Source: Variovorax paradoxus
Lineage (GTDB): Bacteria; Pseudomonadota; Gammaproteobacteria; Burkholderiales; Burkholderiaceae_C
Direction of reading: 5' to 3'
Length of the DNA stretch: 64,000 nt
Assembly: GCF_030815855.1 (NCBI RefSeq)
Contig: NZ_JAUSXG010000001.1
Location: 2,170,001 to 2,234,000 of the forward strand
This document shows, piece after piece, positions 19,938-28,847 of this stretch. The notes under the pieces are model-generated. The model was given only the letters and a program-made list of their open reading frames with translations. It had not been told where the DNA came from and did not search any database. A program made the position numbers and the translations under genes. Position 1 is the stretch's first letter. Each line of letters begins with the position of its first letter.

Positions 19938-20897
19938 TCAGGCGAAGATGGCCGTGATGGGCGCTTCGTCACCGCGCGCATGGCCGCGGTACATGCCTTC
20001 GGTGTTGAAGGCGAGGCTCAGGTTGCCGTGGCGGTCGACGGCGATCAGCCCGCCGGTGCCGCCGATGGCGGGCAGCGACTGGTGCACCACCGCATGCGTG
20101 GCGGCCTCGAGCGTCGCGCCGCCGTAGGCCATGCGCGCGCAGATGTCGTAGGCGGCTGCGACGCGGATGAACATTTCGCCGCTGCCGGTGCACGAGACGG
20201 CGGCAGTGCGGTCGTCGGCGTAGGTTCCGGCGCCGATCAGCGGCGAATCGCCGATGCGGCCGACGCGCTTGTTGGTCATGCCGCCCGTGGAGGTGGCTGC
20301 GGCGACGTGGCCGTGCATGTCCAGCGCCACGGCACCGACGGTGCCGAACTTCTTGTCTTCGTCGAGCGGCGGCGTCATCGCCGCGCCTTCGTGATCGGTG
20401 ACCACGCGGCCGGTGTCGCGCACGCGGTAGAGCTGCTGGCGGCGTGCTTCGGTCGAGAAGAAAAATGGCTCGACCATTTCGAGTCCGTGGTCGCGTGCGA
20501 AGGCTTCGGCGCCCGCGCCAGCCAGCAGCACATGCGCGCCGTCTTCGAGCACGGCACGCGCCGCGCGCACCGGGCGGCGGACGTGGCACACACCGGCAAT
20601 GGCGCCGGCGGCCAGCGTGGCGCCGTCCATCACGGCGGCATCGAGCTCGTGGGTTTCTTCGTGCGTGAAAACCGCGCCGTGGCCTGCATTGAAGAGCGGG
20701 CACTCTTCGAGCATTTCGACGGCCAGGCAGGTGGCGTCGAGCGCGGATGCGCCCTGGAGCAGCGCTGCCTGCGCGGCGTGCACGATGTTCTGCAGCGCGT
20801 CGTGATAGGCCTGCGCCTGCGCCGCGCTGGTCGTGGCGGCGCTGATGGTGCCGGCGCCGCCATGAATGGCGATGACGGGAATGCTTTTGTTCTTCAT
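19938..20897 (-). CDS. iaaA: Isoaspartyl peptidase / L-asparaginase (IaaA, Ntn hydrolase)
   Basis: A 319-residue plant-type asparaginase that removes isoaspartyl residues from dipeptides and hydrolyses asparagine. It opens IPVIAIHGGAGTI, and the autoprocessing site is the KKFGTVGAVALD segment where the threonine becomes the nucleophile of the beta subunit. GGTGGLIAVDRHGNLSLAFN is the typical C-terminal substrate loop. As in Escherichia coli, the gene lies immediately before gsiA. The ATG overlaps the stop of the RpiR regulator (ATGA), which ties expression to that regulator. Confidence 0.94.
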   Translation of the reverse strand: MKNKSIPVIAIHGGAGTISAATTSAAQAQAYHDALQNIVHAAQAALLQGASALDATCLAVEMLEECPLFNAGHGAVFTHEETHELDAAVMDGATLAAGAIAGVCHVRRPVRAARAVLEDGAHVLLAGAGAEAFARDHGLEMVEPFFFSTEARRQQLYRVRDTGRVVTDHEGAAMTPPLDEDKKFGTVGAVALDMHGHVAAATSTGGMTNKRVGRIGDSPLIGAGTYADDRTAAVSCTGSGEMFIRVAAAYDICARMAYGGATLEAATHAVVHQSLPAIGGTGGLIAVDRHGNLSLAFNTEGMYRGHARGDEAPITAIFA

Positions 20898-21859
20898 GGG
20901 GAAGCTTTCTTCTTTTTCTTGCGGGCGCCGGCCGGTGCGGCGCTGGCGGATTGCGCGGAGGAGAAGTCCGCCCGCGGCAGGCCTTGCGCGCCGTGCAGCC
21001 AGGGCCGCACGGCCTGCAGGATGCGGCTCGCGGACTGCACCGCGCGGGGTGCACGCAGCGCAACCGCGCTGGTCAGCGCCTCGATCAATGCCAGCACGCT
21101 GGTTTCGCAGTTCGGCCGGTAGCTGGTTTCGGTCTGGCAATAGAGCACCACGTCGGCCAGCGGCGCCAGCGGCGAACTCGGGCGGTCGGTCAGCGCCAGC
21201 ACGGCGCAGTCCTGGCCCTTGGCGATCTGCGCCAGCGCCACCGTGTCCGTGAGGTAGCGCGGGAAGGTCAGGCCGATGAACAGGTCTTGCGGGCCCGCAT
21301 GCGTGAGCGTGCGCGCCGCATGCGTGACGCCGCTGACGCTGGAGAGCATGCGCACGTCGTTGCAGCTGCCGTCGAGCCCGTGCTGCAGCAGTCCCGCGAG
21401 CCATGCGCTGGCGCCGAAGCCCCCGATGTAGATCGAGCGCGCTTTCAGGATGCGCTGCACCGCAGCCTCGCACGCGGCGTAGTCCAGCGACTGGCGCGTG
21501 GCTTCGATGTTGCGGCGGCTTTCGTCGAGCGCAGTGGCGAACACCTCGGCCACGGTCGTCGGATGCTCCAGGTTGCCGCGCAGCCGCTCCACCGGCGCCA
21601 CCAGGGACTCGAAGCCGCGCACGAGCTCGGCGCGGAAGGTGGCGTAGCCGTCGAAGTCCAGCGCACGGGCAAAGCGGTTGGCGGTGGCGACAGACACGCC
21701 CACCGCGGCCGCGAGCTCGTCGATGGGCAGCGTGGCCACCTGCAGCGGGTGCTCGAGCACGAAATCGGCCACCTGGCGGTGCGAGCGCGTCAGCCGCGGC
21801 AGCGCCTGCGCGATGCGCTGGGCCACGGTGGTGCCAGTGGTGTCGACGTTGGTGCTCAT
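20894..21859 (-). CDS. MurR/RpiR-family transcriptional regulator
   Basis: A 321-residue regulator with an N-terminal RpiR helix-turn-helix domain (LTRSHRQVADFVLEHP then VGVSVATANRFARALDFDGY) and a C-terminal SIS domain (SIYIGGFGASAWLAGLLQHG, LALTDRPSSPLAPLADVVLY) that in relatives binds phosphosugars. It ends in a Lys-rich tail. It is the first gene of the run leading to iaaA-gsiABCD and overlaps iaaA, so it probably controls peptide uptake. The ATG at 21859 is used; a reading from 21910 adds a stretch without coding character. An AT-rich palindrome lies upstream. Confidence 0.9.
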   Translation of the reverse strand: MSTNVDTTGTTVAQRIAQALPRLTRSHRQVADFVLEHPLQVATLPIDELAAAVGVSVATANRFARALDFDGYATFRAELVRGFESLVAPVERLRGNLEHPTTVAEVFATALDESRRNIEATRQSLDYAACEAAVQRILKARSIYIGGFGASAWLAGLLQHGLDGSCNDVRMLSSVSGVTHAARTLTHAGPQDLFIGLTFPRYLTDTVALAQIAKGQDCAVLALTDRPSSPLAPLADVVLYCQTETSYRPNCETSVLALIEALTSAVALRAPRAVQSASRILQAVRPWLHGAQGLPRADFSSAQSASAAPAGARKKKKKASP

Positions 21860-21924
21860 TCGTGGGGCCGCGCACTCCAAAGGGGGTGCTTTATGTAAAT
21901 CAGTTTTCAAATATAAGACAAAAA

Positions 21925-21936
21925 AGAAAATTTTCT
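21925..21936. promoter_or_regulatory. Candidate RpiR operator
   Basis: AGAAAATTTTCT is a perfect 12-base palindrome inside an AT-rich island between the divergently placed regulator start and the end of the acetyltransferase gene. RpiR-type regulators often bind GAAA/TTTC palindromes. Binding is inferred. Confidence 0.4.
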
Positions 21937-22010
21937 GTCATTTTTGATCGAATGAGCAAATTTCGGGCCCGCGAGGCCGAAGTGAGAGGGCGGAGATTGC
22001 CGGCCGGAGG

Positions 22011-22463
22011 CTAGGCTGCGTTTTTTTCCATGAACACGCTGAACGGGTCGTCCGGGTAGCTCCCGAACGGTCCTCGCTTCACGTAGCCCGCGCTGGCGTA
22101 GAAAGCCAGCGCTTCCGGCTGGCTGATGCCGGTCTCGAGCGCGAATCGGGTGCATCCCTTGCCGACCGCCTCGCTTTCCAGAAAGGCCAGCACCTTTGCG
22201 GCTACGCCTTGTCCGCGGTTTTCCGGCCGCACGAACATCCGCTTGAGCTCGCCGTATGCGGGCTCCAGCACCATGGCGCCGCAGCCCACGGCCGCTCCGT
22301 GCTCGTCGCGCGCAACCGCAAACAGCACATGCGCCGCCGAGAGCGCGGCAATGTCGATGCCGTAGTGGCACTCGGGCGGATAAAGCGGCTTCTGGTAGGC
22401 GTCGAGCGCCTCTATGAGCTGGACGACCTCGGGCTGGTCGGGGTGTTCGAGAGCAATGTTCAT
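22011..22463 (-). CDS. GNAT-family N-acetyltransferase
   Basis: A 150-residue acetyltransferase. The acetyl-CoA motif reads RMFVRPENRGQGVAAKVLAF, preceded by the strand GCGAMVLEPAYGELK and followed by CTRFALETGISQPEALAFY and the terminal YVKRGPFGSYPDDPFSVFME. This arrangement matches small PhnO/YafP-like cytosolic acetyltransferases whose substrate is unknown. It stands alone, 49 bases upstream in its own strand from the LysR gene end, so it may be cotranscribed after it. Confidence 0.88.
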   Translation of the reverse strand: MNIALEHPDQPEVVQLIEALDAYQKPLYPPECHYGIDIAALSAAHVLFAVARDEHGAAVGCGAMVLEPAYGELKRMFVRPENRGQGVAAKVLAFLESEAVGKGCTRFALETGISQPEALAFYASAGYVKRGPFGSYPDDPFSVFMEKNAA

Positions 22464-22512
22464 GGGGTTTCTTTGGGTGCGGCGAATCTTATGAGCCCCG
22501 GCCGGGGCCTTG

Positions 22513-23406
22513 TCAGCCGGGCGTGAGGCCGAGCACCCAGCCCTTGAAGTGCTCCAGCGCCCCCGAGGCCGGGGCTCCTTCGGGGTAGGCGAAGTAGTAC
22601 CCCTGGCTCACGTTCAGGTGCCGGTCGATCGGCACCACGAGTTCGCCGGTTCTCAGTTCGCGCTCGATCAGGAGGCGCGGCGCCAGGCCGACGCCCATGC
22701 CGGCTGCGGCTGCGGCGGTCACCATGGTGAAGAGCTCGTAGCGCGGGCCGCGCGAGGCGTGCACCGTGTAGTCCCAGCCTTGGTGCGCATACCAGTCGCG
22801 CCAGGCATGCGCGCGCGTGCTCAGGTGCACGTGGCGGCAGCGCTCGAAGGCCGATTCGTCCCAGGGCCCGTTGGCATCGCGAAACGCCGGGCTGCAGACA
22901 GGCACCATCTCGCCTTCGGAAAAGATCAACCCACCCTGCGTGCCGGGCCAGAACTGGTCGCCGAAATAGATGGCGGCGTCGTACGCGTTTTCCTGGAACG
23001 AGAAGGGCTGCGTGCGCACCGACAGATTGACCGTGATGTTCGGGTGCTGCCGGCTGAAGTCGGGCAGCCGCGGAATCAGCCATTGAGTCGCAAAGGTGGG
23101 CACCACCGCCACTTCGAGCACAAAACCCATGTCGTGGCCAGCGCTGATTTCGAGCGTGTCGCGGCGGATCTGGTCCAGGTGCCGGCGGATGCGCGCGGCG
23201 TATTCGCGGCCGGTGTCGGTGAGCGTGAGCCGTCGGCGCACGCGCGAAAACAGCGGTACGCCCAGCCGCTGCTCCAGCGTCGCCACCTGGCGCCCGACGG
23301 CGCTTTGCGTCAGGGCCAGTTCGGCCGCCGCGCGGGTGAAGCTCCCCAGGCGCGCCGAGGCCTCGAAGGCCTGCAGCGCGCCCAGGTTGGGAATGTCTTT
23401 TCTCAT
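22513..23406 (-). CDS. LysR-family regulator (GcvA-like)
   Basis: A 297-residue LysR-type regulator. The winged helix is in residues 1-65 (LGALQAFEASARLGSFTRAA, LTQSAVGRQVATLEQRLGVP), followed by the effector-binding domain. LPNLGALQAFE-type openings and the overall length resemble the GcvA subgroup. It is divergent from a FAD-dependent oxidoreductase gene, 85 bases away, the classic arrangement for a LysR regulator and its target. The start at 23406 is used; the reading to 23538 would overlap the oxidoreductase. Confidence 0.92.
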   Translation of the reverse strand: MRKDIPNLGALQAFEASARLGSFTRAAAELALTQSAVGRQVATLEQRLGVPLFSRVRRRLTLTDTGREYAARIRRHLDQIRRDTLEISAGHDMGFVLEVAVVPTFATQWLIPRLPDFSRQHPNITVNLSVRTQPFSFQENAYDAAIYFGDQFWPGTQGGLIFSEGEMVPVCSPAFRDANGPWDESAFERCRHVHLSTRAHAWRDWYAHQGWDYTVHASRGPRYELFTMVTAAAAAGMGVGLAPRLLIERELRTGELVVPIDRHLNVSQGYYFAYPEGAPASGALEHFKGWVLGLTPG

Positions 23407-23491
23407 CGTTGCTATTCTGCGTGCGGGTCTCGCGGTTTTTCCCGGCGCTTGTAAGAATGGACCTGTGGGCGAACAGCAAGAAAGGGATTTC

Positions 23492-24664
23492 ATGCGTCGT
23501 GTGGTGATCATCGGCGGCGGGGCCATCGGTTCCGCCATTGCCTATTTTCTGAACCAGGACCCGTCGGAGGAGCCGTTCGACGTGACCGTGGTCGAGCGCG
23601 ATTTCTCGTACACGCAAGCGTCGTCGGCCTTGTCGGCAAGCTCCATCCGGCAGCAGTTCTCCACCGCCATCAACATCGAGATGTCGCTCTATGGCATCGA
23701 CTTTTTTCGCCACCTCGGCGAAACCCTGCGCGTGGGCGACAACGTGCCCGACATCGGGCTGGTGGAGCCCGGCTATCTGTACCTGGCTTCGCCGGACGGC
23801 GTGGACGTGCTGCGGGAGAACCATGCGACGCAGAAGGCGCATCGTGTCGACGTGGTATTGCTGACGCCCGAACAGCTGAAGGCCCGCTTTCCGTGGATCT
23901 CGGCCGAAGGCATCGCACTGGGGTCGCTGGGCCTTTCGGGCGAGGGCTGGTACGACGGCTACAGCCTGCTGCAGGCGTTTCGCAAGAAGGCCATTTCGCA
24001 GGGCGCCCGCTATGTGCAGGCGAAGGCAACCGGGCTACGGCGCAGCGGCCGCGCTCTCACGGGCGTGGAGCTGGACATCGGCGACCCGCTCGAGGCCGAC
24101 GTGGTGATCAACGCCGCCGGCGCCTGGGCCGCCAAGGTGGCCGGCTGGGCCGGCATCGATCTGCCGGTGCGCGGGCGTCGCCGCATGGTGTTCAGCTTTT
24201 CGTGCCCCGAGACCTTGCCGGGCTGCCCGCTGATCATCGACACATCGGGCATCTGGCTGCGCCCCGAGGGCCGCCGTTTCATCTGCGGCTTTGCACCGCC
24301 GCAGGACAGGGACCGCGACGATGCCCCGCTCGAGGTCGACTACCGCGTTTTCGACGACTTCATCTGGCCTGCGCTGGCTGCGCGCGTGCCGGTGTTCGAG
24401 GCCATTCGCATGACAAGCGCCTGGGCCGGCTACTACGAGATGAACGTGTTCGACCACAACGCGATCCTCGGGCTGCATCCGGACTGCGACAACCTTTATT
24501 TCGCCAACGGCTTTTCGGGGCACGGGCTGCAGCAATGCCCCGCGGCGGGGCGCGGCGTGGCGGAACTCGTCCGCTACGGTGAATACCGCAGCCTCGACCT
24601 GTCGCCCGTTTCGTTCACGCGCATTCTCGAAAACCGGCCGTTGGTCGAGAAGAACGTGATCTAG
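23492..24664 (+). CDS. FAD-dependent oxidoreductase (DAO family)
   Basis: A 390-residue flavoenzyme of the D-amino-acid-oxidase/sarcosine-dehydrogenase superfamily. It starts RRVVIIGGGAIGSAIAYFLN (FAD site), has SSALSASSIRQQFSTAINIE, common in FOXRED1-like enzymes, VVINAAGAWAAKVAGWAGID in the middle, and the C-terminal FANGFSGHGLQQCPAAGRG. The substrate is unknown; amino-acid or amine oxidation is likely. An AAGGGAT ribosome binding site lies 8 bases before the ATG. The divergent LysR gene is its probable regulator. Confidence 0.88.
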   Translation: MRRVVIIGGGAIGSAIAYFLNQDPSEEPFDVTVVERDFSYTQASSALSASSIRQQFSTAINIEMSLYGIDFFRHLGETLRVGDNVPDIGLVEPGYLYLASPDGVDVLRENHATQKAHRVDVVLLTPEQLKARFPWISAEGIALGSLGLSGEGWYDGYSLLQAFRKKAISQGARYVQAKATGLRRSGRALTGVELDIGDPLEADVVINAAGAWAAKVAGWAGIDLPVRGRRRMVFSFSCPETLPGCPLIIDTSGIWLRPEGRRFICGFAPPQDRDRDDAPLEVDYRVFDDFIWPALAARVPVFEAIRMTSAWAGYYEMNVFDHNAILGLHPDCDNLYFANGFSGHGLQQCPAAGRGVAELVRYGEYRSLDLSPVSFTRILENRPLVEKNVI

Positions 24665-24716
24665 CCGGAGGCCGGGTACAGGCGTACGATCATCCGCAAG
24701 CGAGGGCCACAGCATC

Positions 24717-25748
24717 ATGACTGCACAGGCATTGATCGATACCGCACGGGCGCTGGTTGCCGGCGACAAGGGCTTGCTTGCCATGGACGAGAGCAACGCC
24801 ACCTGCCACAAGCGCTTTGCAAAGCTGAACATTCCCCAGACCGAAGAGGCGCGCCGCAGCTGGCGCGAGCTGATCGTCACCGCGCCGGACCTCGGCGCAT
24901 GCATCAGCGGCGCGATTCTTTTCGACGAGACCATCCGGCAGCGCACGAGCGCAGGCGCGTCGTTCGTGTCGGCGCTCGAAGCGGCGGGCATCATTCCGGG
25001 CATCAAGGTCGACACCGGCGCAAAGCCGCTGGCGGGCCATCCCGGCGAGACAGTGACCGAGGGCCTGGACGGCCTGCGCGAACGGCTGGCCGAATACGCC
25101 GGCATGGGCGCGCGCTTCGCCAAATGGCGCGGGGTCATCACGCCGGGCGAGGGCCTGCCCAGCCATGCGTGCATCGAGGTGAACGCCCATGCGCTGGCTC
25201 GCTATGCGGCCTTGTGCCAGGAGGTGGGACTGGTTCCGATCGTCGAACCCGAAGTGCTGATGGAGGGAGACCATTCCCTCGCACGCTGCGCGGTAATCAC
25301 GGAAGAAACGCTGCATGCGGTCTTCGTCCAATTGCGTTTGCAAGGCGTGCTGCTGGAAGGCATGCTCTTGAAACCCAACATGGTCCTGCCCGGCCAGGCC
25401 TGCCCGAATCAGGAGAGCGTGGACGAGGTGGCCGACGCCACGGTGACCTGCCTGCTGCGTACCGTGCCCGCGGCCGTGCCGGGCATCGCATTTCTGTCGG
25501 GTGGACAGTCGGCGCAGCTCGCATCGGCCCGGTTGAACGCCATGAATGCGCGGTTCAAGTCCCGGTTGCCGTGGGCGTTGGCGTTTTCCTACTCGCGCGC
25601 CGTTCAGCAGCCGGCGCTCGACGCTTGGAAGGGTGATGCCGGCAATGTCGCTGCGGCGCAGAAGGCCCTGGTGCATCGAGCCCGCTGCAACCAGGCTGCC
25701 CGTCGCGGTGACTATGACGCGCTGGTGGATGCGCCGCAGTCCGGCTGA
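24717..25748 (+). CDS. Class I fructose-bisphosphate aldolase
   Basis: A 343-residue Schiff-base aldolase of glycolysis and gluconeogenesis. It has the animal/plant-like class I pattern: GDKGLLAMDESNATCHKRF near the N-terminus, FDETIRQRT, RFAKWRGVI, PIVEPEVLMEGDHSL and LLKPNMVLPGQ, whose lysine forms the Schiff base, then GIAFLSGGQSAQLASARLNA. It lacks the long vertebrate C-terminal tail ending in tyrosine. It stands 52 bases after the oxidoreductase on the same strand. Confidence 0.94.
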   Translation: MTAQALIDTARALVAGDKGLLAMDESNATCHKRFAKLNIPQTEEARRSWRELIVTAPDLGACISGAILFDETIRQRTSAGASFVSALEAAGIIPGIKVDTGAKPLAGHPGETVTEGLDGLRERLAEYAGMGARFAKWRGVITPGEGLPSHACIEVNAHALARYAALCQEVGLVPIVEPEVLMEGDHSLARCAVITEETLHAVFVQLRLQGVLLEGMLLKPNMVLPGQACPNQESVDEVADATVTCLLRTVPAAVPGIAFLSGGQSAQLASARLNAMNARFKSRLPWALAFSYSRAVQQPALDAWKGDAGNVAAAQKALVHRARCNQAARRGDYDALVDAPQSG

Positions 25749-25799
25749 GATTCAGGACAGGGTGCGCGCGAATCAGGATGCCGGCAGGCCGGATGGCCC

Positions 25800-26501
25800 T
25801 CAGCTGCCTTTCGGTGCATTCACCAGTACGGGCACCTGCCGGTAGCTCTCCGGAAAGAGTTTCTTCAGGTCTTCGATCTTCGGCAGGTCGTTGAAAACGA
25901 TGTACTCGTGGTTCGGATGGCGCGTGAGAAAGTCCTGGTGATAGGCCTCGGCCGCATAGAACGGCTTCGACATTTCGACGGTGGTGGCCAGCGGTTTGCC
26001 GAAGGTCCGGGCCTGGTTCAGCTGCGCGATGTAGGCCCTGGCAACGTGCGCCTGTTCGGCGTTCTCGGCAAACACGGTGGAGCGATATTGCGTGCCGGTG
26101 TCGGGACCTTGCCGGTTCAACTGGGTGGGGTCGTGCGCCACGGAGAAAAGGATTTGCAGCAGCTTGCCGTAGCTGATCTGCTGCGGGTCATACGTGATGC
26201 GCACCGATTCGGCATGGCCGGTGCGGCCCGAGCCCACGTCGTCGTAGCGCGCCGTCTTCGCTTCGCCGCCGGCATAGCCCGATACGGCGTTGTTCACGCC
26301 CTTGACACGCTGGAACACGCCTTGCACGCCCCAGAAGCAGCCACCGGCGAACACGGCGGTTTCGTATTTGACGGTGGGCGAGACCATCAGATCGGCCGTG
26401 GGCGCCGGTACGCGTCGGGCCGGCTCGGCGAACGAAGGCACCGCATGCCACGCCAGCGCTGCGGCCGCCAGGATGCGGGCGGTGAGTACGAGGAATCTCA
26501 T
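25800..26501 (-). CDS. msrA: Peptide methionine sulfoxide reductase MsrA, probably exported
   Basis: Reduces methionine S-sulfoxide in proteins. The 233-residue protein has the catalytic GCFWG motif with C55, GYAGG, the SGRTGHAE segment and YHQDFL. A hydrophobic N-terminus (residues 1-25, ending AVPSFAEP) looks like a Sec signal peptide, so the enzyme should act in the periplasm, unlike cytosolic MsrA. No second resolving cysteine is visible near the C-terminus. Confidence 0.93.
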   Translation of the reverse strand: MRFLVLTARILAAAALAWHAVPSFAEPARRVPAPTADLMVSPTVKYETAVFAGGCFWGVQGVFQRVKGVNNAVSGYAGGEAKTARYDDVGSGRTGHAESVRITYDPQQISYGKLLQILFSVAHDPTQLNRQGPDTGTQYRSTVFAENAEQAHVARAYIAQLNQARTFGKPLATTVEMSKPFYAAEAYHQDFLTRHPNHEYIVFNDLPKIEDLKKLFPESYRQVPVLVNAPKGS

Positions 26502-26531
26502 GGGTTTGTCCTTGAAGGCGCCTGAAGCGGT

Positions 26532-27020
26532 TCAGTGTTCGGGGCCGACGTGCTGGTTCAGCCGTTCGATGAGCGCCGACACGTCGAAGCCTTGCGCGGC
26601 CACCGACTTGGGCAGCGCATGGAAGAGGCGCGGCATCAGATAGAGCAGCACGAAGCGATCGTCCTGGCGCCACTTGAGCACGTTCTCCCAGACGATCCTG
26701 CTCTCGCCGTGGCGGGCGTGGAGGCGCAGTGCATCGTCCAGCAGTTCCGCTGAAAACTCTTCCCGGATCGCCTTGTACTTCCGGTAATGCCGGCGTGCCG
26801 TCATCGGCATGACCACGAAGCGGATGGCCAGCAGAACGCCCGTGCCGCCGATCAGCCCGCCGAGCGTACTCGCCTGGATCTGCCGCGTGCCGAATACCGC
26901 GGCCAGCACGAGCAGCACGGCCACGGCAATCAGGATCCATCGCGCCAAACGCGGCAACCGCGCGTAAAGCTTCATGGCATCGACGTAGTCGTCTTCGGAA
27001 ATCCTGAATGTCGCGGTCAT
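26532..27020 (-). CDS. YcxB-like membrane protein
   Basis: A 162-residue protein with two hydrophobic segments (ARWILIAVAVLLVLAAVFG near residue 27 and GGLIGGTGVLLAIRFVVMP near 53) and a cytosolic C-terminal domain RIVWENVLKWRQDDRFVLLY typical of the YcxB family. Function is unknown. It lies 30 bases upstream of msrA on the same strand and may be cotranscribed with it. Confidence 0.85.
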   Translation of the reverse strand: MTATFRISEDDYVDAMKLYARLPRLARWILIAVAVLLVLAAVFGTRQIQASTLGGLIGGTGVLLAIRFVVMPMTARRHYRKYKAIREEFSAELLDDALRLHARHGESRIVWENVLKWRQDDRFVLLYLMPRLFHALPKSVAAQGFDVSALIERLNQHVGPEH

Positions 27021-27132
27021 GTTTAGCGCCGTGGTTCGCCTGTGGGTGGGGCGATGCTACAAGAGGGGCGCAAAGCCCCACTCGGAGAAAAAAGCCCATG
27101 GCCCAGCGCTGATCACGCGCAGCCCATGTTCA

Positions 27133-28650
27133 TCAGGGCGGGCAGGGGCGTGCGGCGGCTGCGCCCGGCCGGGTTGCCTGGCTGGTGCCGCTTTCGTCCA
27201 CCGTGCCGAGCGGGCGCGTGAACGTGCAGCCATAGGCCGGGTCCGCCACCGTGGCCGCGGTGACCACATCGTCACCCGCCGGCTTCACGCCGTCGCGCTC
27301 CCACTTGACCATCGCGTCGAAGGCTTCGACCTGCTCGGCGATCGTGAAGTCGCAGTGCGAAATGCCGCGGACCGCGCGCTGTACCAGCCAGTCGCTGTTG
27401 CCCTTGGCCGCCACGCGCCGGTTGTAGATCTGCTCCATGCTGAAGGGCACGTAGAGGTCGCCCAGCGTGTGCAGCGTGACCACCGGAATCTTGAACTCGC
27501 CGTTTGCCTTCGGAATCCAGCGCAGGCCGTCGGTGCGCAGGCGGTTGGCGTCGGCCGCGGCGGTGAGCTTGAGCACCGAGGCATTCAGCGCCGTGGTCCC
27601 CGGCACGTCGCCGTCGATGGTGTAGGTGAAGCGGTTCGTATCGATCGTGCTCCGGTTCAGAATGCCGTTGACTGTGCCGTCGCTGCCGAACACACCCCAT
27701 ACCGCCGCGAAGGTGCCGCCCTGCGTGAAGCCCAGGTCGAACATCGGCCGCTCGCCGCCCGTGAGGTTCTTCACCACGGAGCCGAACTTCAGGCCCGTGG
27801 CCGTGGGCGTGCCCGGGAACGCGGTGTACAGCGTGCCCGTCACCTGCGTCCTGATGTCCAGCCAGTTGACGATCGGGTACTTCGGCAGCCCGGCCAGCGC
27901 CTGGGCGGCAATCTGCGCGCCCGAGAAGTAGTCGAACAGCTCGGTGTCGCCGACCACGCCGCACATGGGCACCGCGCCGTGGTACTTCATCTTGTGGTTG
28001 GCCGTGGCGTACGCTTCGTCCTCGATGGCCGCCGCCGTGATGTGGCCGCCCATCGAATGGCCGGTGATGTAGGTCTTCGAAGGCGCAGCGAGCTCGCGGC
28101 CGTTGGCCTTGGCGATGGCGTTGAACTGCAGGGCCAGGGCGTTGGTGTCTTCCACACCCGCGCGCACGTCGTAGAAATTCTTGCTGTAGCTCGACGCGGC
28201 CCAGGCGTAGCCGTTCTGTATGAGGTAGCGGCGGATCGACGGGTTGTTTACCACCAGCAGGTTGACGTCGCCGGCATAGCCATGCGCGTACATCACGAGC
28301 TTGCCGTTCCAGTTGGCCGGCACTTCGACGCGGTATTGAGCGCCTTCGAGCATGCCGGCCCAGCGGCTCGTGGTGGCGTTGTCGACGGTGTCGCTTGCAT
28401 CGGCGGCGAGCGCCGCGAAGGTGGTGGCCGCCGGGTCGGCGGGCGCGAATGAATTGCGGCTGTCCTGCAGGCGCGTCTCTTCAGGCGGTGGGGGCGCGGG
28501 GGGAGGAGGAGGGGGCGGTGCCGGCGGCGCGGGTGCCGGGGCGGGTGGCAGCGGTGTGAACGCGAAGCCGCCGCCACCGCCACCACCGCCGCAGGATGCG
28601 ACGGCAAGGCTGGCTGCAAGGGCAAGAAATGTCAGGCGCGCGGAATGCAT
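27133..28650 (-). CDS. Lipoprotein with alpha/beta-hydrolase domain
   Basis: A 505-residue protein anchored as a lipoprotein: signal peptide with lipobox LAVASC (cysteine near residue 20), then a Gly run and a proline-rich linker of about 35 residues. The hydrolase part carries the nucleophile elbow TGHSMGGHI, and HTLGDLYVPFS and SHCDF supply candidate acid and histidine positions. It resembles secreted tannase/feruloyl-esterase-like hydrolases of Burkholderiales; substrate unknown. The C-terminus is low complexity (Ala/Pro). Confidence 0.85.
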   Translation of the reverse strand: MHSARLTFLALAASLAVASCGGGGGGGGFAFTPLPPAPAPAPPAPPPPPPPAPPPPEETRLQDSRNSFAPADPAATTFAALAADASDTVDNATTSRWAGMLEGAQYRVEVPANWNGKLVMYAHGYAGDVNLLVVNNPSIRRYLIQNGYAWAASSYSKNFYDVRAGVEDTNALALQFNAIAKANGRELAAPSKTYITGHSMGGHITAAAIEDEAYATANHKMKYHGAVPMCGVVGDTELFDYFSGAQIAAQALAGLPKYPIVNWLDIRTQVTGTLYTAFPGTPTATGLKFGSVVKNLTGGERPMFDLGFTQGGTFAAVWGVFGSDGTVNGILNRSTIDTNRFTYTIDGDVPGTTALNASVLKLTAAADANRLRTDGLRWIPKANGEFKIPVVTLHTLGDLYVPFSMEQIYNRRVAAKGNSDWLVQRAVRGISHCDFTIAEQVEAFDAMVKWERDGVKPAGDDVVTAATVADPAYGCTFTRPLGTVDESGTSQATRPGAAAARPCPP

Positions 28651-28847
28651 GGATGTCTCTCTCCGTTCTTGTGGTGTTGGGAAGAAGAAGCCTGGCGCAG
28701 CGCAACCTCACCCGACCGCAGAGAACGACCGTGCTATTTCGCTGGACCGGCGGGCAGCGTAGGGGCGTTGCCGGCCACGTCGGCCCGGGCTTTCCCGTAG
28801 CTGCTATCTCGTGCGCGACACCCGCGCCACGCCAGCGCGTGGAGGCG

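Noticed and set aside
28651..28847. Search for a gene or RNA between the lipoprotein and transglutaminase-like genes
   Set aside because: No frame with codon character, no ribosome site and no convincing structure was seen.
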